DNA of 64,000 nt from Archangium violaceum Cb vi76 (GCF_000733295.1 NZ_JPMI01000156.1:1-64000), one strand, 5' to 3'. Shown: positions 8,318-16,652, counted from the stretch's first letter. Made by a program: numbers and translations. The notes: generated by a model not told the origin, from the sequence alone.

Positions 8318-9919
8318 TTAGGGAGGGTAATACAGCAAGCTTGCCTTGCCTCGGTTGATGAGCCGCTGCAGGCGTCTGTCCAGCGGTCCGGAGATCCGTG
8401 TCGCCCCGTCGAGATGCTTGGCGGAGCGGATCCAGAGTTCTAGCTGCCCGCCGTACTTCTCCACGTATTCGATCATCGCCTTGAGATTCCCGGATAGGGA
8501 GAGCTCTTGTCGTGCCTTGGCTTCGACGAAGACGTAAGGCTGGCCCCACACCAGTTCCACCGGATTGCTCTTCACCGAGTCGGGGATGAAGCCCAGCCCG
8601 TTGCTGCCTGGTGGAGGCATCATCATCGCGGCGTTGCGCTCATACCTGTTGCCCTGGAGGATGGCGTCCTCGAAGGCATTGCCCGCCTGCCGGTTCTCCA
8701 GAATGGCCTTGTACAGGCGCTCCCAGTCGGGAGCGGGTTGGAAGGAGAAGTGGTGGTATTTCTCCGGGTGGCGGAACTGGTAATCCACCCATCGCTGCGC
8801 CTTGTGAGCGGGCGTCCCGGGCAGCAGCCGGCTGCCATCTGGCAGCATGCGCACCCCCAGTAGAGGCACTCGCTGGCCCGATTTCAGCGCACTGGCCGCC
8901 TCGCGCAGTGGCGCCTCCAGCCCGCGTGCGACCCGCTGGAGGAAATGGAATTCCTCCTCGGTGAAGGTGTGGCCCTTGGCGGCCGCACCCAGCAGGCGTT
9001 CGATCTCCTTCGCGTCTCCCGGCGACAGGTGCGAGGCCACACGTGAAAGCACCCGCACCTCGTCCAGGCCCCGGCCGGTGAGCAGTGCCAGTTGCTCCGC
9101 GCCCTCGTCTCCGCCGCGAATCAGAACGGAGCCCGCCACGAATGGCACCAGCACCGCCAGCGCGCACACCACGCGCTCGGTATGCGTGAGCCGATGGTCG
9201 GTGATGCTCTTGCCAGTGATGGCCGCCCGTGCGTCGGCCACCTCGCCCGCGCCCGGTGTCAGACCCACCAGGACTTCCACCAACAGCTCCTCGGGTTTGT
9301 ACACCTCCGGGTCGAAGGCCTCGTTGTAGTCCAGCTGTACCGGAGCCAGCCGTCCCAACTGCACCGCGCTCGCCAGGGCTGAGCGGCTCGCCAGCAGGTA
9401 GAGCGCCACCTCGTCGGGTGTGCGTTTCAGGAAGTCTGGATCTTCCGTATGCGCGTAGGCCCAGGCCAGTGTGGCGCTGCCTAGAGCCCGCAGCGACTGC
9501 TCGCGCAGGGGCGACTCGCTCAGCAGGTATCCCGGCGCAAGGCGGCGGGGTGGCGGGACATAGGTGGCCAGCAGGTTGCGCCCCCATTCCTCGTACTCCA
9601 TCAGCTTGCGCTGCACGGCCTGCCAGCGCACCTCGCGCTGCCGCTCCTCCTCCAACAGCGTGACGTACTTCTCCAGGGGCGAAGGAGCATCCTCCCATGC
9701 CCCCTCCGGTTGCAGCAGCAACCACTGCTCTAGTCTCTTGAGCGTTGACAGTCCCTCGCCACGCGCCTCCTCGGAGATGCCTGGAGCCAACAACTTCTCG
9801 CGCTGTTGGCGCAGGAAGGTCGTATAGGGCGCCTCGGGTAGGGTGGCCGAGCGCACCGGGCCGGTGGATTCCACCTCCTCCCTCCACATCACCTCGCCCC
9901 GCCGCAGTGTCAGCACCAC
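8318..9919 (-). CDS. polymorphic toxin with pre-toxin and restriction-endonuclease-like domains (split from its lipoprotein leader)
   Basis: The 533-residue frame has an N-terminal region of unknown fold. Around residues 225-265 is a segment like the PT-TG pre-toxin domain (LTPGAGEVADARAAITGKSI). The C-terminal domain of about 120 residues carries GFIPDSVK followed by FVEAKAR, a D...ExK arrangement typical of PD-(D/E)xK nucleases, and is the likely toxic tip. No signal peptide is present. The frame is continuous with the lipoprotein at 9926-10339, separated by a single TAA at 9926-9928. The natural protein was thus probably one lipoprotein of about 670 residues. The GTG at 9919 may serve as a restart. 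The stop codon lies in the palindrome arm. Toxin identity is inferred from domain order and the downstream gene. Confidence 0.7.
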   Translation of the reverse strand: MVLTLRRGEVMWREEVESTGPVRSATLPEAPYTTFLRQQREKLLAPGISEEARGEGLSTLKRLEQWLLLQPEGAWEDAPSPLEKYVTLLEEERQREVRWQAVQRKLMEYEEWGRNLLATYVPPPRRLAPGYLLSESPLREQSLRALGSATLAWAYAHTEDPDFLKRTPDEVALYLLASRSALASAVQLGRLAPVQLDYNEAFDPEVYKPEELLVEVLVGLTPGAGEVADARAAITGKSITDHRLTHTERVVCALAVLVPFVAGSVLIRGGDEGAEQLALLTGRGLDEVRVLSRVASHLSPGDAKEIERLLGAAAKGHTFTEEEFHFLQRVARGLEAPLREAASALKSGQRVPLLGVRMLPDGSRLLPGTPAHKAQRWVDYQFRHPEKYHHFSFQPAPDWERLYKAILENRQAGNAFEDAILQGNRYERNAAMMMPPPGSNGLGFIPDSVKSNPVELVWGQPYVFVEAKARQELSLSGNLKAMIEYVEKYGGQLELWIRSAKHLDGATRISGPLDRRLQRLINRGKASLLYYPP

Positions 9920-9925
9920 CTCGCC

Positions 9926-10339
9926 TTACTGTCCCATTGCGTACCGGTACAGCGCCCAGTCCATCAGGGAGCGGAAGTTCTTCACCTCCACAATTCCGGT
10001 CTCGGCTCCTGTTCCCTCGTGTCCGTGGAGGGCGAGCAGCCGTATCCGCTCGCCTTCCACTCGCAGCCCCAGTGACAGCCATGCGCCTTGACGCTTCAGC
10101 CCGCGCATTGCTGCCCACGTCTGGGCGCGTACCTCCTTCGTCCCTTCCAACTCCCCGGCGGATGAGTGCGCTGGGAGTGGTGTGCCCATGCGCCTCTCGC
10201 TGGAGAAGGCGCGTGGAATGTCCTGGACTGGGGACTCCATGGCCAGATGCAAGTGCGAGCCCGAACCGCCATCGGAGTGGCTCCGGCAGGCGCTCATCGC
10301 AAGAAGCATCACAATGGGGAGGAAAGCCGCGGTCTTCAT
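9926..10339 (-). CDS. lipoprotein leader segment of the split toxin
   Basis: The product has 137 residues with a lipoprotein signal (MKTAAFLPIVMLLAMSAC, lipobox ending at Cys18), so it should be attached to a membrane. ATG 10339 gives this signal directly; a TTG nine bases upstream is less likely. The C-terminus (DWALYRYAMGQ) ends at TAA, and the next in-frame codons read GEVVLTLRRG, a natural beta-strand continuation. I read this as the N-terminal part of a SitA-like lipoprotein toxin broken by a nonsense change. It could instead be a separate small lipoprotein gene, since a distinct lipoprotein precedes the toxin in SitBAI loci. Confidence 0.65.
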   Translation of the reverse strand: MKTAAFLPIVMLLAMSACRSHSDGGSGSHLHLAMESPVQDIPRAFSSERRMGTPLPAHSSAGELEGTKEVRAQTWAAMRGLKRQGAWLSLGLRVEGERIRLLALHGHEGTGAETGIVEVKNFRSLMDWALYRYAMGQ

Positions 10340-10411
10340 GGTGGTCAACTTGGCCAGGGGAGTAGAAAGCGAGCCAACCCTGGCGAGAGTCTACAGCTGG
10401 CGAGAGGTGGC

Positions 10412-11374
10412 CTACGCCCGCGAGGCGTGGGCGCCGCCGGGCATGTTCCCGGTCTCATCGGGCGGGCGCACCGGGAGCTGCCGGGTGAGCACCAGCACGC
10501 CGACGAGCGCGGCGAGCAGCAGCCACCCGGGCCAGCCCGTGATGCCCACCAGGGCGGTGTCGGGCGGCGAGCCCGCGTGGCCGAGCAGCATGACGACAGG
10601 GCCCACCGCGTTGAGGGAGCCATGGGCGATCACCGCGGACCAGATGCCGCCGGTGGCCAGCCGCATCCAGCCGAGGAGGATGCCGAGCAGCACGCTGACC
10701 ACGGTGAACAAGAAGATGCCGAGCACGGGGTGCTGGGGATAGTTGTGGCCCAGCAGGATGAGGGGAGCGTGCCACAGGCCCCAGATGACGCCGCTGAGCA
10801 CGAGCGCGCGCCACTGGCCGAGTGGCAGCAGCCGGGGGAGCAGGTAGCCTCGCCAGCCCCACTCCTCGCCGAAGATGACGGGCACGTTGAGCAGGGGCCC
10901 CAGCAGCACGCCCTGCACCACCTGGAGGGCGAGGAAGACCCGGGGCTCGGCGAGCTTCCCGAGCTTCTCCACGGCCTCGGGAGGCAGTTGCGCAATCAGG
11001 GCGCGCACGCTGGAGAGCCCGGCGAGATCCATCGCCTGGGGGTAGAAGAGGGCGGAGAGGAGCAGGGCCCCGAGCACCACCACGGGAGTGCCCAGCCACG
11101 CCAGCGGGAAGAAGCGCCACCGGTGCTGGCCGAGCCCCAGCCCCGTGTCCCGCTTGAGCGAGGGCAGGGGGGATACCCAACGGCTCACGAGGAGGGTGGC
11201 CACGGTGGGGCCGAACATGGACAGGGCGGCGATCGCCTTGAACGCGCCGGGCGACTTCCCCGGCTCGGTGCCGAAACCCAGCACGAAGCCGAGGACGCAC
11301 AGCCAGGAGAAGCCGTAGGCGATGGCCACGAAGGCGGCGACACCGCGCGTGTCGAGCCGGGAAGAGGAAGGCAT
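10412..11374 (-). CDS. CPBP-family intramembrane glutamic endopeptidase
   Basis: The product has 320 residues and about eight predicted hydrophobic helices. The ABI/CPBP core is clear: motif 1 EEWGWRGYLLPRL with the paired Glu and Arg, motif 2 around SGVIWGLWHAPL with the conserved His, and a third His/Asn-bearing helix (AHGSLNAVG). Members are membrane proteases; several protect against self-made bacteriocins or act in CAAX-like processing. It begins 18 bp after the SdpI-like gene on the same strand and so belongs to the ArsR-SdpI operon. That context supports a role in envelope stress or bacteriocin immunity. The substrate is unknown. Confidence 0.9.
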   Translation of the reverse strand: MPSSSRLDTRGVAAFVAIAYGFSWLCVLGFVLGFGTEPGKSPGAFKAIAALSMFGPTVATLLVSRWVSPLPSLKRDTGLGLGQHRWRFFPLAWLGTPVVVLGALLLSALFYPQAMDLAGLSSVRALIAQLPPEAVEKLGKLAEPRVFLALQVVQGVLLGPLLNVPVIFGEEWGWRGYLLPRLLPLGQWRALVLSGVIWGLWHAPLILLGHNYPQHPVLGIFLFTVVSVLLGILLGWMRLATGGIWSAVIAHGSLNAVGPVVMLLGHAGSPPDTALVGITGWPGWLLLAALVGVLVLTRQLPVRPPDETGNMPGGAHASRA

Positions 11375-11392
11375 GGTGTGGGCTCCGAGCCG

Positions 11393-12040
11393 TCAGCGCT
11401 CGCGCACGGGCGAGGTGGAGAGGAGGAAGGAGTAGAGGGCCGGCGCGGTGCCGGACACGACGAGGGCCCCGAGGGCGGCGGAAGTGGAGAAGGGCGCGAG
11501 GGCCAGGGTGGCGAGCCCGCCGAGCGTCAGGCTGTAGCCGCCGAAGCGCTGGGTGCGGTGCCACACCTCGTCCGAGCGCAGGGCCCAGGGGTTGCGGAAG
11601 CCGGCGAAGGGGTTGCGGCGGAGCCGGGGGATGAGCTGGCCGGAGAGGAGCCAGGAGACACCACACACGAGCGCGAGTGGCGTACCGGCGGCCTCGGCGC
11701 GTCCGAGGGCCACGTACAGCATGATGAGGTGCAGGGCGGTGAGCAGGGCCACGCTGCGCAGGGCCATCGCGTCCATGGGAGAGCGGGCGAGCGCGGCGCG
11801 AGGGCGGGCCGGGAGCAGGGCGCCGCCGTGGCGTTGCACCGCCCAGCTCACGAGCGCGAGCAGGGGCAGGAGGAAGGCACCCCGGACGCGGGGAATCCAC
11901 CCGTCGGGCTCGCCCTCCAGGTTGTAGTGCACGGGAACGAGCTCGGGCAGGCGGGGGTAGAGGAGGGCGGAGAGCCCCAGCCCGAAGACGACGAGGCCGA
12001 GGCTGGCCATGTCCGTGTGATTGAAGCGGGGCGGTCTCAT
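11393..12040 (-). CDS. SdpI-family membrane protein (DUF1648 N-terminus)
   Basis: The product has 215 residues. The first part matches DUF1648 (LGLSALLYPRLPELVPVHYNLEGEPDGW), and the rest has several membrane helices with the SdpI signature NPFAGFRNPWALRSDEVWHRTQRFGG. In Bacillus subtilis SdpI binds the SdpC toxin to give immunity and sequesters its repressor SdpR. Here the start ATG overlaps the stop of the ArsR gene (ATGA at 12037-12040), so translation is coupled. No sdpABC toxin genes are seen in the window. The function may therefore be general cell-envelope defence rather than SdpC immunity. Confidence 0.88.
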   Translation of the reverse strand: MRPPRFNHTDMASLGLVVFGLGLSALLYPRLPELVPVHYNLEGEPDGWIPRVRGAFLLPLLALVSWAVQRHGGALLPARPRAALARSPMDAMALRSVALLTALHLIMLYVALGRAEAAGTPLALVCGVSWLLSGQLIPRLRRNPFAGFRNPWALRSDEVWHRTQRFGGYSLTLGGLATLALAPFSTSAALGALVVSGTAPALYSFLLSTSPVRER

Positions 12041-12339
12041 GCCTTGCCCTTTCGTCGGGTGGCGGCCTTCACCGAGGCGGTCAGCTCCAGCAGCTCCGAG
12101 GCCAGGTCCTCGAGGACATTGCTCTGCAGCGTGTAGACGACGTGGGTACCGCGCTTCTCCGAGCGCACCAGCCCGGCGGACTCGAGCACCTTGAAGTGGT
12201 GGGAGAGGGTGGGGCGGGTCAGCTCGAAGGCGGCGGCGACCTCGCCCGCGGTGAGCGAGCCCTGGCGCAGCAGCCGGAGGATGGCGCGGCGGTTGGGGTC
12301 TGCGAGTGCCTCGAAGGGGCCGCGGGCGGAGGGAGCCAT
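12037..12339 (-). CDS. ArsR/SdpR-family winged-helix repressor
   Basis: The product has 100 residues, a typical length. It shows the ArsR winged helix: FEALADPNRRAILRLL, then the recognition region TAGEVAAAFELTRPTLSHHFK, and the wing SEKRGTHVVYTL. The Cys ligands of metal-sensing ArsR proteins are absent, so this is the SdpR-like type that does not sense metals. It heads the operon with the SdpI and CPBP genes. A perfect palindrome 11 bp upstream of its start probably is its own operator, which points to autorepression. The divergent gene at 12434 could be controlled from the same site. Confidence 0.92.
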   Translation of the reverse strand: MAPSARGPFEALADPNRRAILRLLRQGSLTAGEVAAAFELTRPTLSHHFKVLESAGLVRSEKRGTHVVYTLQSNVLEDLASELLELTASVKAATRRKGKA

Positions 12340-12350
12340 GTTTCGATGAG

Positions 12351-12364
12351 CATCTATTTAGATG
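12351..12364. promoter_or_regulatory. perfect palindrome, likely ArsR/SdpR operator
   Basis: CATCTA-TT-TAGATG lies 11 bases upstream of the ArsR start and 69 bases upstream of the divergent gene at 12434. It is AT-rich compared with its surroundings. Both position and symmetry fit a homodimer-binding winged-helix repressor. Regulation is inferred, not shown. Confidence 0.6.
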
Positions 12365-12433
12365 AACGTCGAAATTCAAGCCCTTTCGACACCGGGTGGG
12401 ACCCCCGGGTCACCTGCGCTACAGTGGCGCGCC

Positions 12434-13378
12434 GTGAAGCGGACCCTCCTCCTGTTCCTCCTCGTCTCCCTGCCCTCGGCCGCGGCGGAGCGGCTCGCCG
12501 TGCGGCTGCAGCATGGGGGCGCGCTCGGCGCGGCCGAGTCCCAGCGCGTGCTCGGCCTGACGGAGGACGTCGCCCGGGAGTTGACGGGCCTCGATGTCAC
12601 CCAGGCTCCGGAGGGACTGCTGTCGGGCCGTTGTGGTGCGCAGGACGCGTGTCTGCGCGCGGTGGCGGCGGAGGTGAAGACGGAGCACGTCCTGGTGGTG
12701 GGCGTGATGCCGAAGCGCCAGGGCACGCTGGACGTGGACGTGGCCTGGGTGGACACGGTGCGAGGCAGCATCGCGCGGCGCGCGGTGGCGGCCGTCCCAC
12801 CGGCAGCGCTGGCGAAGGAGCTGCGGCCGGTGGTGGCGGGGTTGGTGCCGGCCTTCGCGCGCAAGGGCTGGGGCGGCGTGGTGGCACCGGGGACGGCCCG
12901 GCTGCGCGTGGACGGGCGGATGACCGAGCCGGGCGAGGTGGTGGCGCTGACGGCGGGGCCGCACGAGGTGGACCTGTTGCTGCCCTCGGGCGAGGCCTCC
13001 CTCACCCGCGAGCGGATTGCCGAGGGCGTGCTCCTGCACCTGGAGGCCCGGCCGGACTTCGTGCCCCAGCCGGGCGAGTCCCGGGCGCCTCGGGGCAAGG
13101 GGCTGCGCACGGCCTCCTATGTCACCTTCAGCGTGGGCGCGCTCGCGGTGGCGGGCTCGCTGGTGGCGGGCGGGCTGTCCCGGGGGGCGCTGCGTGGGGT
13201 GGCTCCCTGCGCGGGGTACCCCCGCACCTGCACCTCCTTCCCCGAGGCGAGCCCCGTCTATGAGCGGGCGGGCCGCTACGCGCGCACGGGCAACGTGCTG
13301 CTCGGCGCGGGCGCGGGCCTCATCGCGGTGGGCGCCGGCCTCTTCGTCTTCGACCTCGTCTCTTCCCAGTCCGAGTAG
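12434..13378 (+). CDS. exported protein with possible PEGA-like and membrane-anchored C-terminus
   Basis: The product has 314 residues. From the GTG at 12434 it begins with a good signal peptide (VKRTLLLFLLVSLPSAAA); the ATG at 12362 would place 24 unlikely residues before it and lies in the operator region. The middle (about 130-215) has a strand-rich segment like PEGA domains (GTARLRVDGRMTEPGEVVALTAGPH). Two C-terminal hydrophobic helices (about 230-255 and 285-305) suggest anchoring. Similar proteins in myxobacteria often sit beside secretion or gliding genes, but no such gene is near. It is followed after 5 bp by the MopE-like lipoprotein gene, so the two form an operon. Confidence 0.75.
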   Translation: MKRTLLLFLLVSLPSAAAERLAVRLQHGGALGAAESQRVLGLTEDVARELTGLDVTQAPEGLLSGRCGAQDACLRAVAAEVKTEHVLVVGVMPKRQGTLDVDVAWVDTVRGSIARRAVAAVPPAALAKELRPVVAGLVPAFARKGWGGVVAPGTARLRVDGRMTEPGEVVALTAGPHEVDLLLPSGEASLTRERIAEGVLLHLEARPDFVPQPGESRAPRGKGLRTASYVTFSVGALAVAGSLVAGGLSRGALRGVAPCAGYPRTCTSFPEASPVYERAGRYARTGNVLLGAGAGLIAVGAGLFVFDLVSSQSE

Positions 13379-13383
13379 AGCCC

Positions 13384-14802
13384 ATGTCTCCCATCGACCG
13401 TCTCGTCCGTTCCGCCCTCCTCACCCTGGGTGCCTGCGTGGTGCTGGCCATCGCCTGCTACGAGGTGCCCGAGGTGCGCGACTACTACTCCTGCAAGGAG
13501 GACGCGGAGTGCGGTGATGGGGGCTTCGTCTGCGACGATGGCGTGTGCTGCCGCGAGCGGGAGGACCCCCTCTGCATCGGCCGGGTGCTGGACGGGGGCT
13601 CGGACGGAGGCACCTGCCTGGACGGCGGCACGCCCCAGACCTATTACGAGGACCTGGACGAGGACGGTTTCGGCAACCTCACCAGGCCCCTCTACCGCTG
13701 CGTCCCACCCCAGTCGCTGCCGACGGCCACCAACGGTGACGACTGCAACGACAACCCCACCGCGGGCGGCCGGCTCTTCTTCCCGGGGGCCCCCGAGCAG
13801 TGCGACGGCTACGACAACAGCTGCGATGGCGTCGCCGACGAGGGGCTCGACGGCGGGCTCTACTACCTCGACGAGGACAACGACGGCTTTGGGGACCCCG
13901 CGCGCACGGGCACGTTCTGCCAGCGGCCGGTGGGCTGGGTGGACAACCGCAACGACTGCGTCCCGGACAGCGGCACCTCCTATCCAGGGGCCCTCGAGGT
14001 CTGCAACGGCCTGGATGACGACTGCAACGGCAAGACGGATGACACCGCCCAGATTGGCCAGGCGTGCACCGTCTCCGGCAAGCTCGGGGTGTGCGCCGAG
14101 GGCGCCAGGGCCTGTGTCAGCGGCAGGGACGTCTGCAGCCAGGTCAAGACTCCCACGCTCGACACGTGCAACGCGAAGGACGACGACTGCGACGGCACCA
14201 CGGACGAGAAGCCGGATTGTGGCGGGCCCATCCGCTTCGCCGGGGACCCCTCGGTCGTCTTCGGGGCCCGGCACCTGGGCTCGGCCCTCCAGGGGGTGAT
14301 GGGCGAGTGCCTCAAGGACAGCACCCTGCCCAATGCCTCCCCGGCGGACGTCGTCTCCGGGGACGTGTGGACGGGCTCCGGCTCGACCTCCCACGTCTTC
14401 TGGGCGGAGCGTGATGGCGGAACGTGGGACCTTTCGCGCTCCTTGACCACACTCAAGCTCTTCGCCGACGTCGCCTCCGATGCGGGCACCGGGACGAACA
14501 GGGATGGAGGGTTGAGCCGCTGGTCGGACCATGGGCAGCCCATCGTGCTCCTGTGCGGGCCGAGGGGCTTCCTGCGGTTGGTGCCCGCTCCCTCGCAGCT
14601 CAACTCGACCGGGACCACGGCCATCCTGGAGAACATTCCCCTGCCGCCCACGAGCGCTTCGGGCTGGGTGGTGGGGGCCAACAGCTCCTCGGATATTCCG
14701 GGGGTGCTGCGCCAGGTGAAGCGGATCGAGGTGATCATCCAGCCGGCCGCGTCGACCGGGAGCTTCCGGTTCGACTTCCACCCGGACTTCGGCTTGCCCT
14801 AG
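13384..14802 (+). CDS. lipoprotein with MopE-like metal-binding repeats
   Basis: The product has 472 residues. The N-terminus is a lipoprotein signal ending in LAIAC, with the lipid-bearing Cys at about residue 25. Between residues 30 and 290 it carries Asp/Asn/Cys-rich motifs: DEDGFGN, CDGYDNSCDGVADEG, DEDNDGFGDP, CNGLDDDCNGKTDD and CNAKDDDCDGTTDEK. These are the putative metal-binding motif of MopE and related outer-membrane or secreted proteins, which bind calcium or copper. The last 180 residues are a separate domain I do not recognise. It should be exposed on the cell surface or in the periplasm. The gene probably shares a transcript with the gene ending at 13378. Confidence 0.85.
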   Translation: MSPIDRLVRSALLTLGACVVLAIACYEVPEVRDYYSCKEDAECGDGGFVCDDGVCCREREDPLCIGRVLDGGSDGGTCLDGGTPQTYYEDLDEDGFGNLTRPLYRCVPPQSLPTATNGDDCNDNPTAGGRLFFPGAPEQCDGYDNSCDGVADEGLDGGLYYLDEDNDGFGDPARTGTFCQRPVGWVDNRNDCVPDSGTSYPGALEVCNGLDDDCNGKTDDTAQIGQACTVSGKLGVCAEGARACVSGRDVCSQVKTPTLDTCNAKDDDCDGTTDEKPDCGGPIRFAGDPSVVFGARHLGSALQGVMGECLKDSTLPNASPADVVSGDVWTGSGSTSHVFWAERDGGTWDLSRSLTTLKLFADVASDAGTGTNRDGGLSRWSDHGQPIVLLCGPRGFLRLVPAPSQLNSTGTTAILENIPLPPTSASGWVVGANSSSDIPGVLRQVKRIEVIIQPAASTGSFRFDFHPDFGLP

Positions 14803-14944
14803 GCATTCCCCCCCCTTCTAGATCGGACCCCTCCGGGAGCGTGGCGGTTGCGCGCCGCGCACCTTCAATGCTAAGCGGCGCCCGCGTGTAGGAACGGCGG
14901 GGCGGTCGGAAGGCAAACCCGTGGTTTTCCCGGGGGTTGTGGCG

Positions 14945-15208
14945 ATGGCGGAGCAGGAGCCCCGGAAGCACTCGGACGGAAGCGAGCTGGGCGAGACGGC
15001 CCGGCAGATGCGGGCGGCGGAGCCGTACATCTCGGCGGTGTGGAAGCTGGTGGGCGGGGCGGTGGTGGGCGTGCTGGGTGGGTATTTCCTGGACAAGAAG
15101 CTGGGGACGACGCCCTGGTTGCTGGTGGGTCTGAGTCTGGTGGGCATCTCCGTGGGCTTCTACGGATTCCTTCACGAGATGGCACGGTTGGGGAAGCGCA
15201 AGCGGTGA
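14945..15208 (+). CDS. AtpZ/AtpI-family small F0 accessory subunit
   Basis: The product has 87 residues and two membrane helices (about 35-53 and 56-75), with GGYFLDKKLGTTPWLLVGL between them, the hallmark of the AtpZ/AtpI family. These proteins assist c-ring assembly or form a Mg/Ca channel with AtpI. I start at ATG 14945; an in-frame ATG at 14921 adds eight residues without benefit. Its stop overlaps the start of the next gene (GTGA at 15205-15208). It leads the F0 operon. Confidence 0.85.
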   Translation: MAEQEPRKHSDGSELGETARQMRAAEPYISAVWKLVGGAVVGVLGGYFLDKKLGTTPWLLVGLSLVGISVGFYGFLHEMARLGKRKR

Positions 15209-15606
15209 GCGAGCACGAGGCGGACAAGGTCTTCCGGAAGCACGCCGGACTGGCGGTGGGAGTGGCGGTGGTGGGGCTGGCGGTGGCGGCCTTCCTCCCG
15301 AAGGCGCCGGAGGCCAGGCAGTCGGCCTTCATCGGGGTGGTGCTGGCGGCGGCGACGGGGGTGGTGGCCCTGGTGCTCAAGCGGCGGGCGGTGCGCAAGG
15401 ACTTGAAGGAAGCGCTGAAGGCGGTAGGGGTGATGTTCGGATTACGGGCCGTGGGCGTGGTGGCGGGCCTGTTGTGGGCGGTGGAGTCGGGGCTGAATCC
15501 GGTGGCGTTCGTGGCGGGGTTCTTCGGGACCTACTTCGCGCTTCAGTGGATTGAAGTGAGTTACGTGATGGCCGCGTCCAAGGACGCGGCGGGCGGAGAC
15601 GAGTGA
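15205..15606 (+). CDS. AtpI-like ATP synthase membrane protein
   Basis: The product has 133 residues with four hydrophobic helices (about 14-30, 36-56, 74-94 and 98-120). Sequence identity to well-known AtpI proteins is not obvious. Length, topology and position between the AtpZ-like gene and atpB are those of ATP synthase protein I. A role in c-ring assembly is inferred. The GTG start overlaps the upstream stop, and its own stop overlaps the atpB start (ATGA at 15603-15606), so the three genes are translationally coupled. Confidence 0.75.
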   Translation: MSEHEADKVFRKHAGLAVGVAVVGLAVAAFLPKAPEARQSAFIGVVLAAATGVVALVLKRRAVRKDLKEALKAVGVMFGLRAVGVVAGLLWAVESGLNPVAFVAGFFGTYFALQWIEVSYVMAASKDAAGGDE

Positions 15607-16652
15607 TGCGCAAGGCAATGATTCTTCTCGTCGGGCTGATGGCGGCGGGTGCGGCGTACGCCGCCGGCGCTGATACGCACCAGGAGAAGGAAAGCGAGGA
15701 TGTGGCGGGCTACATCCTCCACCACGTCTCCGACTCGCGGGAGCTGGAGATCGAGGTTCCCCTCAGCCGCAACCACATCCCCATCCACCTGCCGGAGATC
15801 CTCATCCCCCTGAAGGCCGGGGCGTGTGAGAAGCAGATGACGGACCACGGCGAGGTCGTCCCCAGCCTGGGCGCGGGCTGCCTGGACCTCTCCATCACCA
15901 AGCACACGGTGATGATGTGGCTGGCGGCGGTGCTGCTCATCGGCTCGCTGCTCATCTGGAGCAACCGCGACAAGACGAAGCTGGTGCCCCGGGGCACGGG
16001 CGCCAACCTCTTCGAGATGCTCGTGCTGTTCGTGCGTGACGAGCTGGCCATCAAGAACATCGGCAAGGAGGAGGGTCCGCGCTACACGCCCTACCTGCTG
16101 ACGGCCTTCTTCTTCATCCTCTTCATGAACCTGCTGGGCCTGTTCCCCTGGATGGCCACGGCCACCGGCAACCTGGCCGTCACGCTCGCCCTGGCGGTGT
16201 GCACCTTCGTGCTGACGCAGGTGGCGGGCATCCGCTCCGCGGGCCTGGGCGGCTACCTGGCCCACCTGACCGGCGGCGTCCACTGGTCGCTGTGGTTCAT
16301 CATGATTCCGGTGGAGTTCCTGGGCCTGTTCACCAAGCCCTTCGCCCTCACGGTCCGTCTCTTCGCCAACATGCTGGCGGGCCACATCGTCATCTTCTTC
16401 CTGCTGGGCCTCATCTTCATGCTCGGCCACCCGGCGGTGGCGCTGGTGAGCGTGCCGTTCGCCATGGGCATCTACCTGCTGGAGCTCTTCGTGGCCTTCG
16501 TGCAGGCCTACGTCTTCACCATGCTCTCGGCGCTCTTCATCGGCATGAGCGTGGCCATGGGCCACCACGGCCACGAGCACGCCGAGGAGCACGGCCATGG
16601 CGAGGGCGCTCACAGCCACGACCACGGCAAGGCCCACGTGCTGGGCTCCTGA
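15606..16652 (+). CDS. atpB: F0F1 ATP synthase subunit a
   Basis: The product has 348 residues, longer than the roughly 270 of E. coli. It is the stator subunit with the two proton half-channels. The essential Arg is in TVRLFANMLAGHIV, after the GLFTKPFALT helix; other conserved helices are FFFILFMNLLGLFPWM and VPFAMGIYLLELFVAFVQAYVF. A signal-peptide-like N-terminus (MRKAMILLVGLMAAGAAYA) and about 80 extra polar residues come before the first core helix. The C-terminus ends in a His-rich tail (GHHGHEHAEEHGHG). I use the ATG overlapping the upstream stop; a GTG one codon earlier is possible. Confidence 0.97.
   Translation: MRKAMILLVGLMAAGAAYAAGADTHQEKESEDVAGYILHHVSDSRELEIEVPLSRNHIPIHLPEILIPLKAGACEKQMTDHGEVVPSLGAGCLDLSITKHTVMMWLAAVLLIGSLLIWSNRDKTKLVPRGTGANLFEMLVLFVRDELAIKNIGKEEGPRYTPYLLTAFFFILFMNLLGLFPWMATATGNLAVTLALAVCTFVLTQVAGIRSAGLGGYLAHLTGGVHWSLWFIMIPVEFLGLFTKPFALTVRLFANMLAGHIVIFFLLGLIFMLGHPAVALVSVPFAMGIYLLELFVAFVQAYVFTMLSALFIGMSVAMGHHGHEHAEEHGHGEGAHSHDHGKAHVLGS

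Larger units (their letters stand above)
7318..8322. repeat. long inverted repeat (two 107-bp arms) between toxin and immunity gene
   Basis: Arm one is 7318-7424. Arm two is 7428-7432 joined to 8221-8322. The three-base loop is CAG at 7425-7427. Aligned by eye, the arms match at 105 of 107 positions. The right arm contains the TAA stop of the toxin gene (8318-8320) and the left arm ends 8 bases before the immunity-gene start. Without the intron it would be a single hairpin of about 217 nt. This is far longer than an ordinary terminator. Confidence 0.9.

Noticed and set aside
10166-12136. A plus-strand frame of 656 codons
   Set aside because: It is antisense to the CPBP and SdpI-like genes and has low-complexity Gly/Glu/His content.
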